64,000 nucleotides of DNA from Parashewanella sp049608225 (lineage in GTDB: Bacteria; Pseudomonadota; Gammaproteobacteria; Enterobacterales; Shewanellaceae). Position numbers and translations under genes: made by a program. Location: assembly GCA_049608225.1 (NCBI GenBank), contig JBMYXI010000004.1:1-64000 (forward strand), written 5' to 3'. The notes under the pieces were generated by a model. The model had not been told where the DNA came from. It saw only the letters and a program-made list of their open reading frames with translations, and searched no databases. Shown here piece after piece: positions 28,974-38,850 of this stretch; within the stretch, counting starts at the first letter, position 1; the number at the start of each line of letters is the position of its first letter.

Positions 28974-30194
28974 TTACTGACTAACTAAATTATTTAGTGC
29001 GAGAATTGGCTGTAAAATCGCTAAAACGATAAATAACACCACTCCAGCCATACTGATCACTAATGCGGGTTCAAACACCCCTAGAGCAATGGTTACGTTA
29101 GCTTCAAATTGTTTATCTTGATTATCTGCTGCACGTTCTAGCATTTGCTCCAATTCACCGCTTTTTTCACCCGATGAAATCATATAGAGCATCATTGGTG
29201 GAAAAAGTTTAGTTGCTGTTAAAGCTGCGCCAAGACTCGTGCCTTCACGCACTCGTGCAGTGGCTTCTTCCACGGCCTGTTTGACTTTCACATTTTGCAA
29301 AACTTCACTAGCAATACGCATACCATCAAGTAAAGGCACTGAGCTGGCAGACAAAATACTTAAGGTTCGAGCAAAACGTGCGGTATTGATGCTGCGGCTC
29401 ACTTTACCGATAACAGGCAAGTTGATGATCATGCTGTGATACTTCATTTTTGCGGCAGGCTTTTTCACCCAATATTGAAATGCAATTATCAGCAAAATTA
29501 AAACAGCAAGCACACCCAAACCATAATGCTGAACAAAGTCCGACATCGACATCAATAACCGAGTAGAGAAAGGTAACTCTTGGCCCATGTGCTCAAACTG
29601 ACTCACAACTTTCGGCACTACCGCTGCAAGTAGAATCGACACCACACCAATCGCAACTAAAGTTAGCACTACAGGGTAAATCATTGCTTGAGTAAGCTTA
29701 GATTTAAGCTGCTGACGACGCTCAGTGTAATCGGCTAATCGATTTAGCACTACATCAAGGTGACCTGATTTTTCACCCGATGCCACCATAGCGCGATATA
29801 AGTCATCAAATACGTGAGGAAATTCAGCAAGTGAATCAGCAAGGCTATAACCTTCAACCACGCGCGAACGCACTGCCATGACCATACTAGCAAGGCGCTC
29901 TTTCTCACATTGCTGACCAACAGCTTTTAACGCTTCTTCAATTGGTAGACCAGCAGCGACTAATGTTGCGATTTGACGAGTGATCAGCGCTAATTCGGCA
30001 ACCGAGATACCACGTTTAAACAGAAAAGAGAAACCGCCGCGTTTGGCTTCCTTTTCTGTCACAGGCTCAATACTTAATGGCGTTTGGCGCATTTCTCGGA
30101 TCTGACTACGAGCATGGCGCGCAGTATCTGCTTCGACGACACCTTTAACTTGCTTACCTGAAACATCCAGTGCCTTATATTCAAATGCTGCCAT
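28974..30194 (-). CDS. gspF: Type II secretion inner-membrane platform protein F
   Basis: 406 aa. Two copies of the PilC/GspF helical domain (about 70-190 and 270-395), each with SGEKSG in its core, and three membrane helices (about 172-195, 225-245, 375-400). It works with the GspE ATPase to assemble the pseudopilus. Immediately follows gspE (2-bp gap). Confidence 0.96.
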   Translation of the reverse strand: MAAFEYKALDVSGKQVKGVVEADTARHARSQIREMRQTPLSIEPVTEKEAKRGGFSFLFKRGISVAELALITRQIATLVAAGLPIEEALKAVGQQCEKERLASMVMAVRSRVVEGYSLADSLAEFPHVFDDLYRAMVASGEKSGHLDVVLNRLADYTERRQQLKSKLTQAMIYPVVLTLVAIGVVSILLAAVVPKVVSQFEHMGQELPFSTRLLMSMSDFVQHYGLGVLAVLILLIIAFQYWVKKPAAKMKYHSMIINLPVIGKVSRSINTARFARTLSILSASSVPLLDGMRIASEVLQNVKVKQAVEEATARVREGTSLGAALTATKLFPPMMLYMISSGEKSGELEQMLERAADNQDKQFEANVTIALGVFEPALVISMAGVVLFIVLAILQPILALNNLVSQ

Positions 30195-30196
30195 GC

Positions 30197-31780
30197 TTAT
30201 TCCTCACGGGTTACGCGCAAGACTTCTTCGAGTGTAGTAATACCAGCCAGAACTTTCCCCATACCGTCGTGGCGAATACCAGGAACATGTTGACGTACGT
30301 GTTTTTCAATCGCGAGTTCACCGCGACCATGATGAATAAGCTCGCGGATAGTGTCATCCACCGTTAATAATTCATGTATGCCTGTTCGACCACGATAGCC
30401 ATTGTGACCACACTTTTTACAACCATTAGCACGGAAAATTTGCTGACCATCAGCCATCGGCAGTCCTAGCAGTTCTTTTTCACGTTCATCAGGCGTATGG
30501 GGCTGCTTGCAGTCCTGACATAAAGTTCGTACGAGTCGTTGTGCCAGTACGCCAAGTAAGCTCGATGAAACAAGGAAAGGCTCAACCCCCATATCTTGCA
30601 AACGGGTGATCGCCCCAGAAGCTGTATTGGTATGCAAAGTTGAGATAACCATATGACCTGTTAATGATGCTTGAACCGCAATTTGTGCCGTTTCTAGATC
30701 TCGAATTTCACCAATCATCACCACATCAGGATCTTGACGTAAAATCGCACGTAAGCCTCGAGCAAAGGTCATATCCGCTTTCATGTTGACTTGAGTTTGA
30801 CCTATGCCGTCTAACTCATACTCAATAGGATCTTCCACAGTTAGAATATTGGTATCGCGAGAATTAATTTCAGTAAGACCGGCATAAAGCGTGGTACTTT
30901 TACCCGAACCGGTTGGACCGGTCACCAAAATAATACCGTGCGGTTTGCGGATCAAGCTGTCGAATTGCTCACGCACCGATTCCGTCATACCCAATTGTTT
31001 TAAGTCTAAATTACCGGTGTTTTTATCGAGCAAACGCATAACAACACGCTCACCATGACTTGACGGCATAGTTGATACACGAACATCAACGGCTCGACCA
31101 GCAATACGCAGAGAAATACGTCCATCCTGTGGTACACGTTTTTCAGCAATATCTAAACGCGCCATTACTTTTATACGTGAAACTAATAACGACGATAATT
31201 TACGATTTGGCTTCAGTACTTCTTTAAGCACGCCATCAACTCGGAAACGTACCACCAATTGCTTTTCATAGGTTTCGATATGAATATCCGAGGCTTCTTC
31301 TTTAATCGCTTCTGAAAGCAACGCATTGATGAGCTTAATGATCGGCGCATCGTCATCGCCTTCTAATAAATCTTCTGTTTGCGGTAATTCTTCGGCCAGC
31401 GTAAACAAATCCATTTCATTACCAATGTCTTCCATCAGTTGTTGTGCTTCTGAGGAATTGGTTTGATAAGCTTGAGTTAATCTCACTTCAAACTGTTGAT
31501 TATCCAGCTCAACTAAAGGCAAGGCTTCGCCGACATAACGCAATACTTCTAACATCACTTCGCCAGAAGTGGATGGCGTATGATAAAGGGTCAAGGCCTC
31601 CGTTTGCTTGTCTTTATCCATCACCACTAAATGGCGATGAGCAAAGGCAAAAGGCAGCCTATCTTTGCTACCTGAGTGAAAGACTTCATCATCTTGCTGC
31701 TCCATGTCCACCGCCAGTTCATTGGACATTTGGGCTAACGAATTATCAGCGGTCGTTTGCGATTCACTCATGGTTAGCAT
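30197..31780 (-). CDS. gspE: Type II secretion ATPase E
   Basis: 527 aa. An N-terminal GspL-binding region, then the ATPase core: Walker A GPTGSGKSTT, Asp box, Walker B with GEIRDLETA, His box GHMVISTLHTN. A C-terminal tetracysteine zinc motif (CQDCKQ and CKKCG) follows. Cytoplasmic hexameric motor. Starts at 31780 or 31771; both overlap the gspD stop. Confidence 0.96.
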   Translation of the reverse strand: MLTMSESQTTADNSLAQMSNELAVDMEQQDDEVFHSGSKDRLPFAFAHRHLVVMDKDKQTEALTLYHTPSTSGEVMLEVLRYVGEALPLVELDNQQFEVRLTQAYQTNSSEAQQLMEDIGNEMDLFTLAEELPQTEDLLEGDDDAPIIKLINALLSEAIKEEASDIHIETYEKQLVVRFRVDGVLKEVLKPNRKLSSLLVSRIKVMARLDIAEKRVPQDGRISLRIAGRAVDVRVSTMPSSHGERVVMRLLDKNTGNLDLKQLGMTESVREQFDSLIRKPHGIILVTGPTGSGKSTTLYAGLTEINSRDTNILTVEDPIEYELDGIGQTQVNMKADMTFARGLRAILRQDPDVVMIGEIRDLETAQIAVQASLTGHMVISTLHTNTASGAITRLQDMGVEPFLVSSSLLGVLAQRLVRTLCQDCKQPHTPDEREKELLGLPMADGQQIFRANGCKKCGHNGYRGRTGIHELLTVDDTIRELIHHGRGELAIEKHVRQHVPGIRHDGMGKVLAGITTLEEVLRVTREE

Positions 31781-33887
31781 CTTCTTTAGCTTTATCTTGC
31801 GACATGACTTTTAATGCTGAGTCATTTTTTCGCATATCTGTGCTCAGTCCTTTACCTTGTTTGTAACGGTCAAGAATATCATTCACAGCTTCAGGCACAT
31901 GCTTGTATTGATCATAGTCTTCTAATACTGGCACCTGAGTATTTGGCATCAAGTTAATGCCCTTGTCTTGCTGCTCAAGCTGCAATGCACGGAAATAGTT
32001 ATATTTACGACCTGCAATCCCTTCCATAGTCATACCATCACGAATAATGGTTGGCTTAATAAACACCATAAGGTTTCGTTTAGTTTTTCGACTCGATGAC
32101 GATTTAAATAAATGACCAAGAATTGGAATATCACCTAGAAGCGGTACTTTTTGTACGCTTTCTTGCACTTCTTCGCTGATCAAACCACCTAAAACAACGA
32201 TTTGCCCTGAGTCTGCAAACACCGTGGTTGTCAAACGGCGGGTATTAAATGAAATATCAACCCCCGTGCTGCCATTCACGCCGGACACTTCTTGCTCAAT
32301 AGTTAACTTAACACCACTGCCTTCATTAACCTGAGGCACAACTTTCAGTTTCACACCCACTTCTTTGCGTTGCACCGTTTGGAATGGATTGCTGTTACTT
32401 GAACTTGTGGTTGAGCCAGTGATCACAGGCACTTCATCACCAACAATAAAGTTCGCTTCTTGGTTATCCATCGTGGTAATTGACGGCGTTGCGAGCACAT
32501 TTGAGTTGGTATCACCCGAAATAGCTTGCACTAAAACACCAAAGTCGCCGCTGGTTACGCCCCAAGCCATACCATTAATCTTGCCTAAAGCTTGGGCAAG
32601 TACCGTAATGTCACCTCTAGTATCAGGATTTCGAGTTTCTCCACCCTGTGGGTCTCTTACGGTAGTGCCTCGTTGTGGTCTCGCTGCCCAAACACCTGCA
32701 CCAATTTCACCAATGGAAGCGCCAAGGTTATTAAACTGGGAAATGCCTCCAGCTTTAGTGCCCCATTGCACACCTAAGCCAACATTGTCACCTTCTGAAA
32801 CTTCAACAATGATCGCCTCAACCAATACTTGCGCACGGCGAATATCAAGCTGATTGATGATACTGTCTATGGTGCGCATTTCGGCTGGATCAGCGGTGAT
32901 CACTAGGGCATTAGTCTCTTCATGCGCCATAATATTAATGTCGTCATTTTTACCGCTGCTGCGAGAACTACTGCTTGATTTTGAACTGCCGCCTTTTTTC
33001 TTTTTAGATAACTTATCAGCAAAGCCTGTTAACACATCAACCATATCTTCAGCTTTGGCGTAACGTAAGTAACGTACTTTAGTGTTTCCAGTGGTAGCTT
33101 GCTCGTCATCCAACTTTTTAACGATATCAACCACTCGCTGGCGGCTACTTTCATCACCACTGATTACTACAGAATTTGTGCGTTCATCTGCCACCACTTT
33201 CGGAGCTTGAGTGTTATATGATGAACCGCCAGTTTGGCGATAAAGCGTGTCGATAATACGAACCACTTCTCCTGCCGAAGCAAACTTTAGTGGCACGACT
33301 TTAACCGCTGTATCGCCTTGCTTATCTACCCGACGAACAATCTCGGTTAACTTTTCAACCGTCGAAGCACGGCCTGTGATCATCAATACGTTCGACGGGT
33401 CATAGTTGACAACATTGCCGCCGCCAGCATTATCATTTAGCTGCCTTAATAATGGCGCTAACATTTTTGCTTGCGTGTTATACAAGGGCACAATGCGGGT
33501 TACCATTTCATCACCCACACCGGGAGACTTATCATCAGCTACTGGAATGGAGGAATATTTAGCATCTTTGTCTTTTACAACTTTAATGATGCCATTTTTC
33601 ATTTCCACTACTGCGTAGCCATAGACCTGCAACACATTTAAGAAGAACTGATAATACTGCTCGTCATTCAATAAGTCGTAACTGCGTACATCTATTTTTC
33701 CACGAACCGTTGGATCAACAATAATGGTTTTATTTAGATTTTTACCCACAATGTTGATGAACTCTTTGATGTCCGTGCCTTTAAAGTTCGCGGCATACTC
33801 TGCTGACCAGCTCACCGTCGGCGACAAAAGGACGATTCCAGCAAATAAGCTGGCTAAAAGTTTACGCCCCGTCTTAAAATTCGTCAT
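31764..33887 (-). CDS. gspD: Type II secretion outer-membrane secretin D
   Basis: 707 aa. The signal peptide ends near VSWSA. The N0 domain (AANFKGTDIKEFINIVGKNL), N1-N3 repeats and the secretin domain (VPLLGDIPILGHLFKSSS, NLMVFIKPTII) follow. The N3 loop has a Lys/Ser-rich insert (KKKKGGSSKSSSSSRSSG, about 295-315). Forms the outer-membrane channel. Confidence 0.96.
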   Translation of the reverse strand: MTNFKTGRKLLASLFAGIVLLSPTVSWSAEYAANFKGTDIKEFINIVGKNLNKTIIVDPTVRGKIDVRSYDLLNDEQYYQFFLNVLQVYGYAVVEMKNGIIKVVKDKDAKYSSIPVADDKSPGVGDEMVTRIVPLYNTQAKMLAPLLRQLNDNAGGGNVVNYDPSNVLMITGRASTVEKLTEIVRRVDKQGDTAVKVVPLKFASAGEVVRIIDTLYRQTGGSSYNTQAPKVVADERTNSVVISGDESSRQRVVDIVKKLDDEQATTGNTKVRYLRYAKAEDMVDVLTGFADKLSKKKKGGSSKSSSSSRSSGKNDDINIMAHEETNALVITADPAEMRTIDSIINQLDIRRAQVLVEAIIVEVSEGDNVGLGVQWGTKAGGISQFNNLGASIGEIGAGVWAARPQRGTTVRDPQGGETRNPDTRGDITVLAQALGKINGMAWGVTSGDFGVLVQAISGDTNSNVLATPSITTMDNQEANFIVGDEVPVITGSTTSSSNSNPFQTVQRKEVGVKLKVVPQVNEGSGVKLTIEQEVSGVNGSTGVDISFNTRRLTTTVFADSGQIVVLGGLISEEVQESVQKVPLLGDIPILGHLFKSSSSRKTKRNLMVFIKPTIIRDGMTMEGIAGRKYNYFRALQLEQQDKGINLMPNTQVPVLEDYDQYKHVPEAVNDILDRYKQGKGLSTDMRKNDSALKVMSQDKAKEDANHE

Positions 33888-33911
33888 TTGTTCTCTTCCC
33901 CTAGCCTTATG

Positions 33912-34832
33912 CTATTGCGGTAAACCGAGTGATATTTCTATGAGCTGCCCATTGCGCTCAACCATTACAGACATATCTTGTAAGTCTGGCAGTTTTGCCA
34001 TCACTTCTAACGCCTGTGAGATATCTGTTAAATCGTAGCCGTTAATTGAGACGGCTACGTCATTGGATTTAAACCCAGCATCGGCAAACACCTTTGGATT
34101 GCTCCCCGGATTTAAACGATATCCTTGTAATTGACCGCCACTACGAATTGGTGAGATAGTCAAAAAATCAGTCAATTTATTAGGATCTGATAACACCTCT
34201 TTACGAGTACGAGCTAACTCTGCAGCCACTTTCGCATTATTACGTTTATCAACTTTTTTGGGAGCTTTATCTTGATTGGCTTTTTGTAGTGCAAGATTAC
34301 TGCGGTTTTGCGTTGAAAATTCCACACCATCCAACATCACAGTTTCATAGCGACCACCGTTACTAATAATAATTCTATCTGCGTAGACTTCTTTTAATGA
34401 CGCAGAGGTACCTTTTATTTTATCACCAATGCCATAAGTTGCTTGCACGCCTGAAGACGAAACAATCGCCAAACCTTGCTTCTTCGTTGTTGAAGCAACC
34501 ACACCAGTAAGTAAAATAGACAATGATGACTGAGGTGCATCTGTGATTAGTTCTTGTACAGGCTCAGGCTTTTTAATGGCATTGACATCATGCTTACCAA
34601 ACAGTGACAACTGAAGGATACCATCAAGATCAACTGATGACATGCCACCAACATTAGATGACGTTGTTGTAGGTTGCCACTTTGCTGAAGTTTGTGGTTT
34701 CGGCGCTAACGTCCAACTAATTTGTGCCAAATAGTAAATAACTATGATCAACCCCAACCAAAAAATAGCATTACTCAATGGCTTATGTGGTAACCCAACC
34801 ACTTTCGTTATAACTTTATCTAATGCATCCAT
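33912..34832 (-). CDS. gspC: Type II secretion protein C
   Basis: 306 aa. One membrane helix (about 20-38), a homology-region domain (SLSILLTGVVAS) that contacts the secretin N0 domain, and a C-terminal PDZ domain (GYRLNPGSNPKVFADAGFKSNDVAVSINGYDL). First gene of the gsp operon; its promoter lies in the divergent gap with hslR. Confidence 0.95.
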   Translation of the reverse strand: MDALDKVITKVVGLPHKPLSNAIFWLGLIIVIYYLAQISWTLAPKPQTSAKWQPTTTSSNVGGMSSVDLDGILQLSLFGKHDVNAIKKPEPVQELITDAPQSSLSILLTGVVASTTKKQGLAIVSSSGVQATYGIGDKIKGTSASLKEVYADRIIISNGGRYETVMLDGVEFSTQNRSNLALQKANQDKAPKKVDKRNNAKVAAELARTRKEVLSDPNKLTDFLTISPIRSGGQLQGYRLNPGSNPKVFADAGFKSNDVAVSINGYDLTDISQALEVMAKLPDLQDMSVMVERNGQLIEISLGLPQ

Positions 34833-34952
34833 CTTATATACGGCAACCCGTTATTATGCCTATAAATAGGCGTACTTATGATCATGCTAACCCAGCCTGA
34901 AGCGAGCAACAAGCTTTTAACAAACGATATCTTCGCGAATGTAATATAAATT

Positions 34953-35007
34953 ATACCCATAATCATTGAAAATTCTCGATTTCTGCATTTCCAATGATTA
35001 TGGGTAT
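34953..35007. repeat. Perfect 16-bp inverted repeat upstream of gspC and hslR
   Basis: Arms 34953-34968 (ATACCCATAATCATTG) and 34992-35007 (CAATGATTATGGGTAT) match perfectly across a 23-nt AT-rich spacer. It lies in the divergent gspC/hslR promoter region. It could be an extragenic repeat element or a regulatory hairpin. Confidence 0.65.
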
Positions 35008-35113
35008 ATGCTAAGTTTGCGCCATAAAAATGACTGCATTATTAAGCCAGTTTATCAATCATAACTGAACCTCAGTTTACTCATTGAACCGACCACTAAT
35101 TTAAGGAGTTACT

Positions 35114-35524
35114 ATGACTCAAAAAGTTCAATCTCCTGTGCGGCTCGATAAATGGTTATGGGCGGCACGTTTTTACAAAACTCGTGCCATCGCCAAGCAA
35201 ATGATTGATGGCGGTAAAGTACACTACAATGGGCAGCGTACTAAATCCAGTAAGAATGTCGAAATCGGTGCTCGACTTCAAATTCGTCAAGGTTACGACG
35301 AAAAAGAAGTAGTAATTCAAGCACTTTGCGAACATCGTGGCAACGCCACTCAAGCCCAAATTTTATACGACGAAACTGAGCAAAGTATTAAAAAGCGCGA
35401 GCTATCAGCTGACGCTAGACGATTACAACGGTTAAATAACCCTGCTCCGGATCATCGACCTGATAAAAAACAACGTCGTCAGATTGTACGCTTTAAACAA
35501 CAGCCAATCATCGACTCTGAGTGA
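35114..35524 (+). CDS. hslR: Heat shock ribosome-associated protein 15 (S4 domain)
   Basis: 136 aa. The S4 RNA-binding domain covers most of the first 60 residues (RLDKWLWAARFYKTRAIAKQ, GGKVHYNGQRTKSS). A basic C-terminal tail ends in KKQRRQIVRFKQ. Binds free 50S subunits with blocked nascent chains and helps rescue. AAGGAG lies at good spacing. Coupled to hslO by overlap or close spacing. Confidence 0.95.
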   Translation: MTQKVQSPVRLDKWLWAARFYKTRAIAKQMIDGGKVHYNGQRTKSSKNVEIGARLQIRQGYDEKEVVIQALCEHRGNATQAQILYDETEQSIKKRELSADARRLQRLNNPAPDHRPDKKQRRQIVRFKQQPIIDSE

Positions 35525-35532
35525 GAATACCA

Positions 35533-36393
35533 ATGAGTATAGACAAGCTAAATCGTTATTTGTTCGAAGAAATGAATGTTCGAGGAGAACTCGTTCAACT
35601 TAATGATAGTTATCAACAAATATTAGCCACAAGAGCCTACCCAAAAGCCTTACAAAAATTGTTAGGTGAGTTAATGAGTGCCAGCGCGCTATTAACTGCA
35701 ACACTTAAATTTAGCGGTGATATTGCGGTTCAAATTCAAGGGGACGGCCCAGTATCAGTAGCAGTCATTAATGGTAATGATAAGCAGCAGCTACGTGGTT
35801 TAGCACGTTGGAATGGTGATATTGCCGATGATGCAGATCTGCAGCAAATGTTTGGCAAAGGTCACCTAGTGATCACGCTAACACCTGAAAATGGAGAACG
35901 CTATCAAGGTGTGGTTGAATTATCTAAGGACTCGCTCGCCGCGTCTATTGAAGCTTATTTCATGCAATCAGAGCAGCTACCAACAAAGCTGTGGTTATTT
36001 GCTGATGGTCAACGTGCAGGCGGTATTTTCCTACAAGTTTTGCCATCAGAATCTGGCGAACTCAATGATTTCGAACATTTGGAACAATTGACCGCAACCA
36101 TAAAAAAAGAAGAAGTTTTAACGCTACCAGCAACTGAGCTATTGCATCGACTCTACCATCAAGAACAAGTCAGATTATTTGACGCCGATGATATTAGCTT
36201 TCACTGCCGTTGCTCGCGCGAGCGAACTGCTGCCGCTATTTTATCGTTAACCAAAGAAGAAGTAGACAGCATTATTGCTGAGCAAGGCAACATTGAACTG
36301 GATTGCGAATATTGTAATACCAAATACAGTTTTGACAGCATCGATGTCGCAGGCATCTTTGCCCATGCTCAACCGAATGAAACGATTCAGTAA
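35533..36393 (+). CDS. hslO: Redox-regulated chaperone Hsp33
   Basis: 286 aa from the ATG at 35533, matching the E. coli start region DQLHRYLFE; a GTG at 35521 overlapping the hslR stop is a less likely start. The C-terminal zinc switch has all four Cys (CRC and CEYC). Holdase activated by oxidation plus heat. Same operon as hslR. Confidence 0.95.
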   Translation: MSIDKLNRYLFEEMNVRGELVQLNDSYQQILATRAYPKALQKLLGELMSASALLTATLKFSGDIAVQIQGDGPVSVAVINGNDKQQLRGLARWNGDIADDADLQQMFGKGHLVITLTPENGERYQGVVELSKDSLAASIEAYFMQSEQLPTKLWLFADGQRAGGIFLQVLPSESGELNDFEHLEQLTATIKKEEVLTLPATELLHRLYHQEQVRLFDADDISFHCRCSRERTAAAILSLTKEEVDSIIAEQGNIELDCEYCNTKYSFDSIDVAGIFAHAQPNETIQ

Positions 36394-36406
36394 TACCTTT
36401 TGAATC

Positions 36407-36434
36407 GTACGGTGCACAACAATGTGCACCGTAC
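36407..36434. terminator. Hairpin terminator after hslO
   Basis: Perfect 12-bp arms GTACGGTGCACA/TGTGCACCGTAC with a 4-nt loop, then TTTCTG. Placed 14 bp after the stop. Confidence 0.75.
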
Positions 36435-36688
36435 TTTCTGTGCTCATTCAGCTCATCGAAACCTAACTGTCAACCTATCCTTGTTTCGCATACAGAACGC
36501 CGAGTTTCATTAATCTAACCAGTAGATGTGACACTTTTCTTACTGCATAAGCTACAATCTGCGCCATAAAAGTAACTCTGTGAATAACGCAGAAATTCTA
36601 GGGATGATTTATCGCTCAGCTGAATGATTAAACAAAGATAAACAGCCCCTAATAAAACACCTTGCACCTTTATATGGAGAGCACCTCA

Positions 36689-38230
36689 ATGGTCGATGGA
36701 ACACATCGCATTCACTCAAACCTTAACACGGCTCAATTAGTTGAATTTGCATTAGCACGTGGTGAAGCAGAACTGACAGCCAATGGCGCACTTGTTGCTA
36801 AAACTGGCAAAAGAACAGGTCGTTCGCCCAATGACCGTTTTGTGGTAAAAGAAGCAAGCTCTGAAGCGGACATTGATTGGGGTTCAGTCAATAAGCCATT
36901 TGAAGCTGATAAATTTAACGCGTTATGGCAGCGTGTTGAAACTTATTTGTCTGATAAAGAAGTATTTTGCTCTGATTTAGAAGTTGGTGCCGATCCCGTA
37001 CACTACCTACCAGTAAAGGTAACCACTGAATACGCATGGCATCACCTATTTGCTCGTAACATGTTCATTATACCTGAGCAGTTCAACCAAGCAGATAAAG
37101 ACTGCTGGCAAATAATTAATGCACCAGGGTTTACATGCGTACCTGAACGTGACGGTACTCACTCTGATGCAACTGTGATCATCAATTTTGCAGAAAGAAA
37201 AGTGCTACTTGCAGGGTTAAAGTACGCTGGCGAAATGAAAAAGTCGATGTTTTCAGTGCAAAACTTCTTGTTACCAGCTAAGGGCGTATTACCGATGCAC
37301 TGTTCAGCAAATGTTGGACACGATGGGAATACAACTCTGTTTTTTGGTTTATCTGGTACAGGCAAAACCACACTTTCAGCCGATCCAAAGCGTTTTCTGA
37401 TCGGTGACGACGAGCATGGTTGGGCACCTGGTGGTGTTTTCAACATCGAAGGCGGTTGCTATGCTAAATGCATCAATTTAAGCCAAAAAAACGAGCCTGT
37501 TATTTGGGATGCTATCCGTTTCGGCACTGTTTTAGAAAATGTCATGCTTGATGAAAAGCGTCTGCCAAACTTTGATGACACCAGCTTAACAGAAAATAGC
37601 CGTGCAGCTTATCCACTTGAACATGTTGCTCAACGTAAACTAGAAAACCGTGGTGGTGAGCCACGCGCAGTGGTATTTTTAACTTGCGATGTTTCAGGTG
37701 TGCTACCACCGGTTTCTAAATTAACGAAAGAGCAAGCAGCTTATCATTTCTTGTCAGGGTACACTGCAAAAGTCGGCTCAACTGAGGTAGGCTCAACCGC
37801 TGCAATTCAATCAACTTTTTCTACTTGTTTTGGCGCGCCTTTCTTCCCTCGCCCAGCCAGTGTATACGCAGAACTGCTAATGGAGCGCATTGAAAGCTTC
37901 GACAGTCAAGTTTATCTGGTAAATACCGGTTGGACAGGTGGTCCTTATGGTGTAGGTAATCGATTCGATATACCAACCACTCGTGCCATTATCGACGCTA
38001 TCGTAAACAATGAACTAAAAGACGTTGAAACAGTACATTTAGAAAAATTAAACCTTGATGTACCTGTTAACGTTACAGGCGTGGATCCTGAGCTACTCAA
38101 CCCAATCAACACATGGGAAGATAAGCAAAAGTATCAAGAATACGCTCAACAATTGGCGCAAGAGTTCCAACAAAACTTTGCTAAATATCAAGTATCAGAC
38201 GCGATAAAGCAAGCTGGCCCTAAAGCGTAA
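36689..38230 (+). CDS. pckA: Phosphoenolpyruvate carboxykinase (ATP)
   Basis: 513 aa from the ATG at 36689, preceded by GGAGAG; earlier in-frame starts (TTG 36662, ATG 36674) lack a ribosome-binding site. Converts oxaloacetate to PEP for gluconeogenesis. Motifs: RSPNDRFVV, the kinase-1a P-loop GLSGTGKTTLS, and the metal-binding IGDDEHGW. The N-terminus is shorter than in the E. coli enzyme. Flanked by hairpins downstream. Single gene. Confidence 0.95.
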   Translation: MVDGTHRIHSNLNTAQLVEFALARGEAELTANGALVAKTGKRTGRSPNDRFVVKEASSEADIDWGSVNKPFEADKFNALWQRVETYLSDKEVFCSDLEVGADPVHYLPVKVTTEYAWHHLFARNMFIIPEQFNQADKDCWQIINAPGFTCVPERDGTHSDATVIINFAERKVLLAGLKYAGEMKKSMFSVQNFLLPAKGVLPMHCSANVGHDGNTTLFFGLSGTGKTTLSADPKRFLIGDDEHGWAPGGVFNIEGGCYAKCINLSQKNEPVIWDAIRFGTVLENVMLDEKRLPNFDDTSLTENSRAAYPLEHVAQRKLENRGGEPRAVVFLTCDVSGVLPPVSKLTKEQAAYHFLSGYTAKVGSTEVGSTAAIQSTFSTCFGAPFFPRPASVYAELLMERIESFDSQVYLVNTGWTGGPYGVGNRFDIPTTRAIIDAIVNNELKDVETVHLEKLNLDVPVNVTGVDPELLNPINTWEDKQKYQEYAQQLAQEFQQNFAKYQVSDAIKQAGPKA

Positions 38231-38238
38231 TACAATTA

Positions 38239-38313
38239 AGCCCTAATTTGCTTACATACGGTTAATTAGGGCTCAGAAGACGTTTCCAATTAAAGAGTTT
38301 TTGAATGGAAACG
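38239..38313 (+). terminator. Two tandem hairpins after pckA
   Basis: First stem AGCCCTAATT/AATTAGGGCT (38239-38248, 38264-38273); second CGTTTCCA/TGGAAACG (38281-38288, 38306-38313). They lie between convergent genes and probably terminate both. Confidence 0.55.
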
Positions 38314-38321
38314 CCCTCTAG

Positions 38322-38714
38322 TTAGTCATACAGGAATTTGGTAAATAGCAAATTAACAGCAACGTCTTTGCCTACTTCTTGTTTTAGAAGCTGATTCACT
38401 GTATCCAGACAGTGCTTACGAATAGTATCGCGCCCTGACAAAGACTTTATTTGAGCTTCGGTTTGATTACCTAAAATCTCAACAATCGCAGAACGCAATA
38501 ACGGTTCATGATGTTCAATAATTTCCATATCACTGCTGGTTCGAACCATCAACTCAACACTCACCCGCACATAACCTAACTTTTTTCGGCTACTTACGTA
38601 GTTAGTCACAATTTCAGGGTCAAAACCAAAATAGGTATATTCAGTGGCCGCATCTTCTGCTTTAGCGCCGAAGCCCAAGAGGGTCAAAAGCAGTGGCAAT
38701 ACAATCTTCTTCAT
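38322..38714 (-). CDS. FliL-like secreted protein
   Basis: 130 aa from the ATG at 38714. A signal peptide or N-terminal helix (MKKIVLPLLLTLLGFGAKA) precedes a domain like the periplasmic part of FliL (GYVRVSVELMVRTSSDMEIIEHHEPLLRSAIVEIL, quoted by ends: GYVRVS..VEIL). FliL itself is a flagellar stator-associated protein. No flagellar genes are nearby, so a different partner is possible. The predicted cleavage makes it periplasmic rather than anchored. Confidence 0.75.
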   Translation of the reverse strand: MKKIVLPLLLTLLGFGAKAEDAATEYTYFGFDPEIVTNYVSSRKKLGYVRVSVELMVRTSSDMEIIEHHEPLLRSAIVEILGNQTEAQIKSLSGRDTIRKHCLDTVNQLLKQEVGKDVAVNLLFTKFLYD

Positions 38715-38850
38715 TTGAAAATAGCTTCCTGATATCACTTTATTTTAACTAGGTTGTGGGCACTATTCTGCTTCACCTTTGTCATGATAAACTCATGATT
38801 GAAATAAGCGTTTATCCATTTTTTAATGAACTACTGTAGTGAGCGAATAT

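Noticed and set aside
32365..33063. Long open frames on the plus strand opposite gspD
   Set aside because: They are antisense to strongly conserved secretin coding sequence, lack ribosome-binding sites and show no family features.
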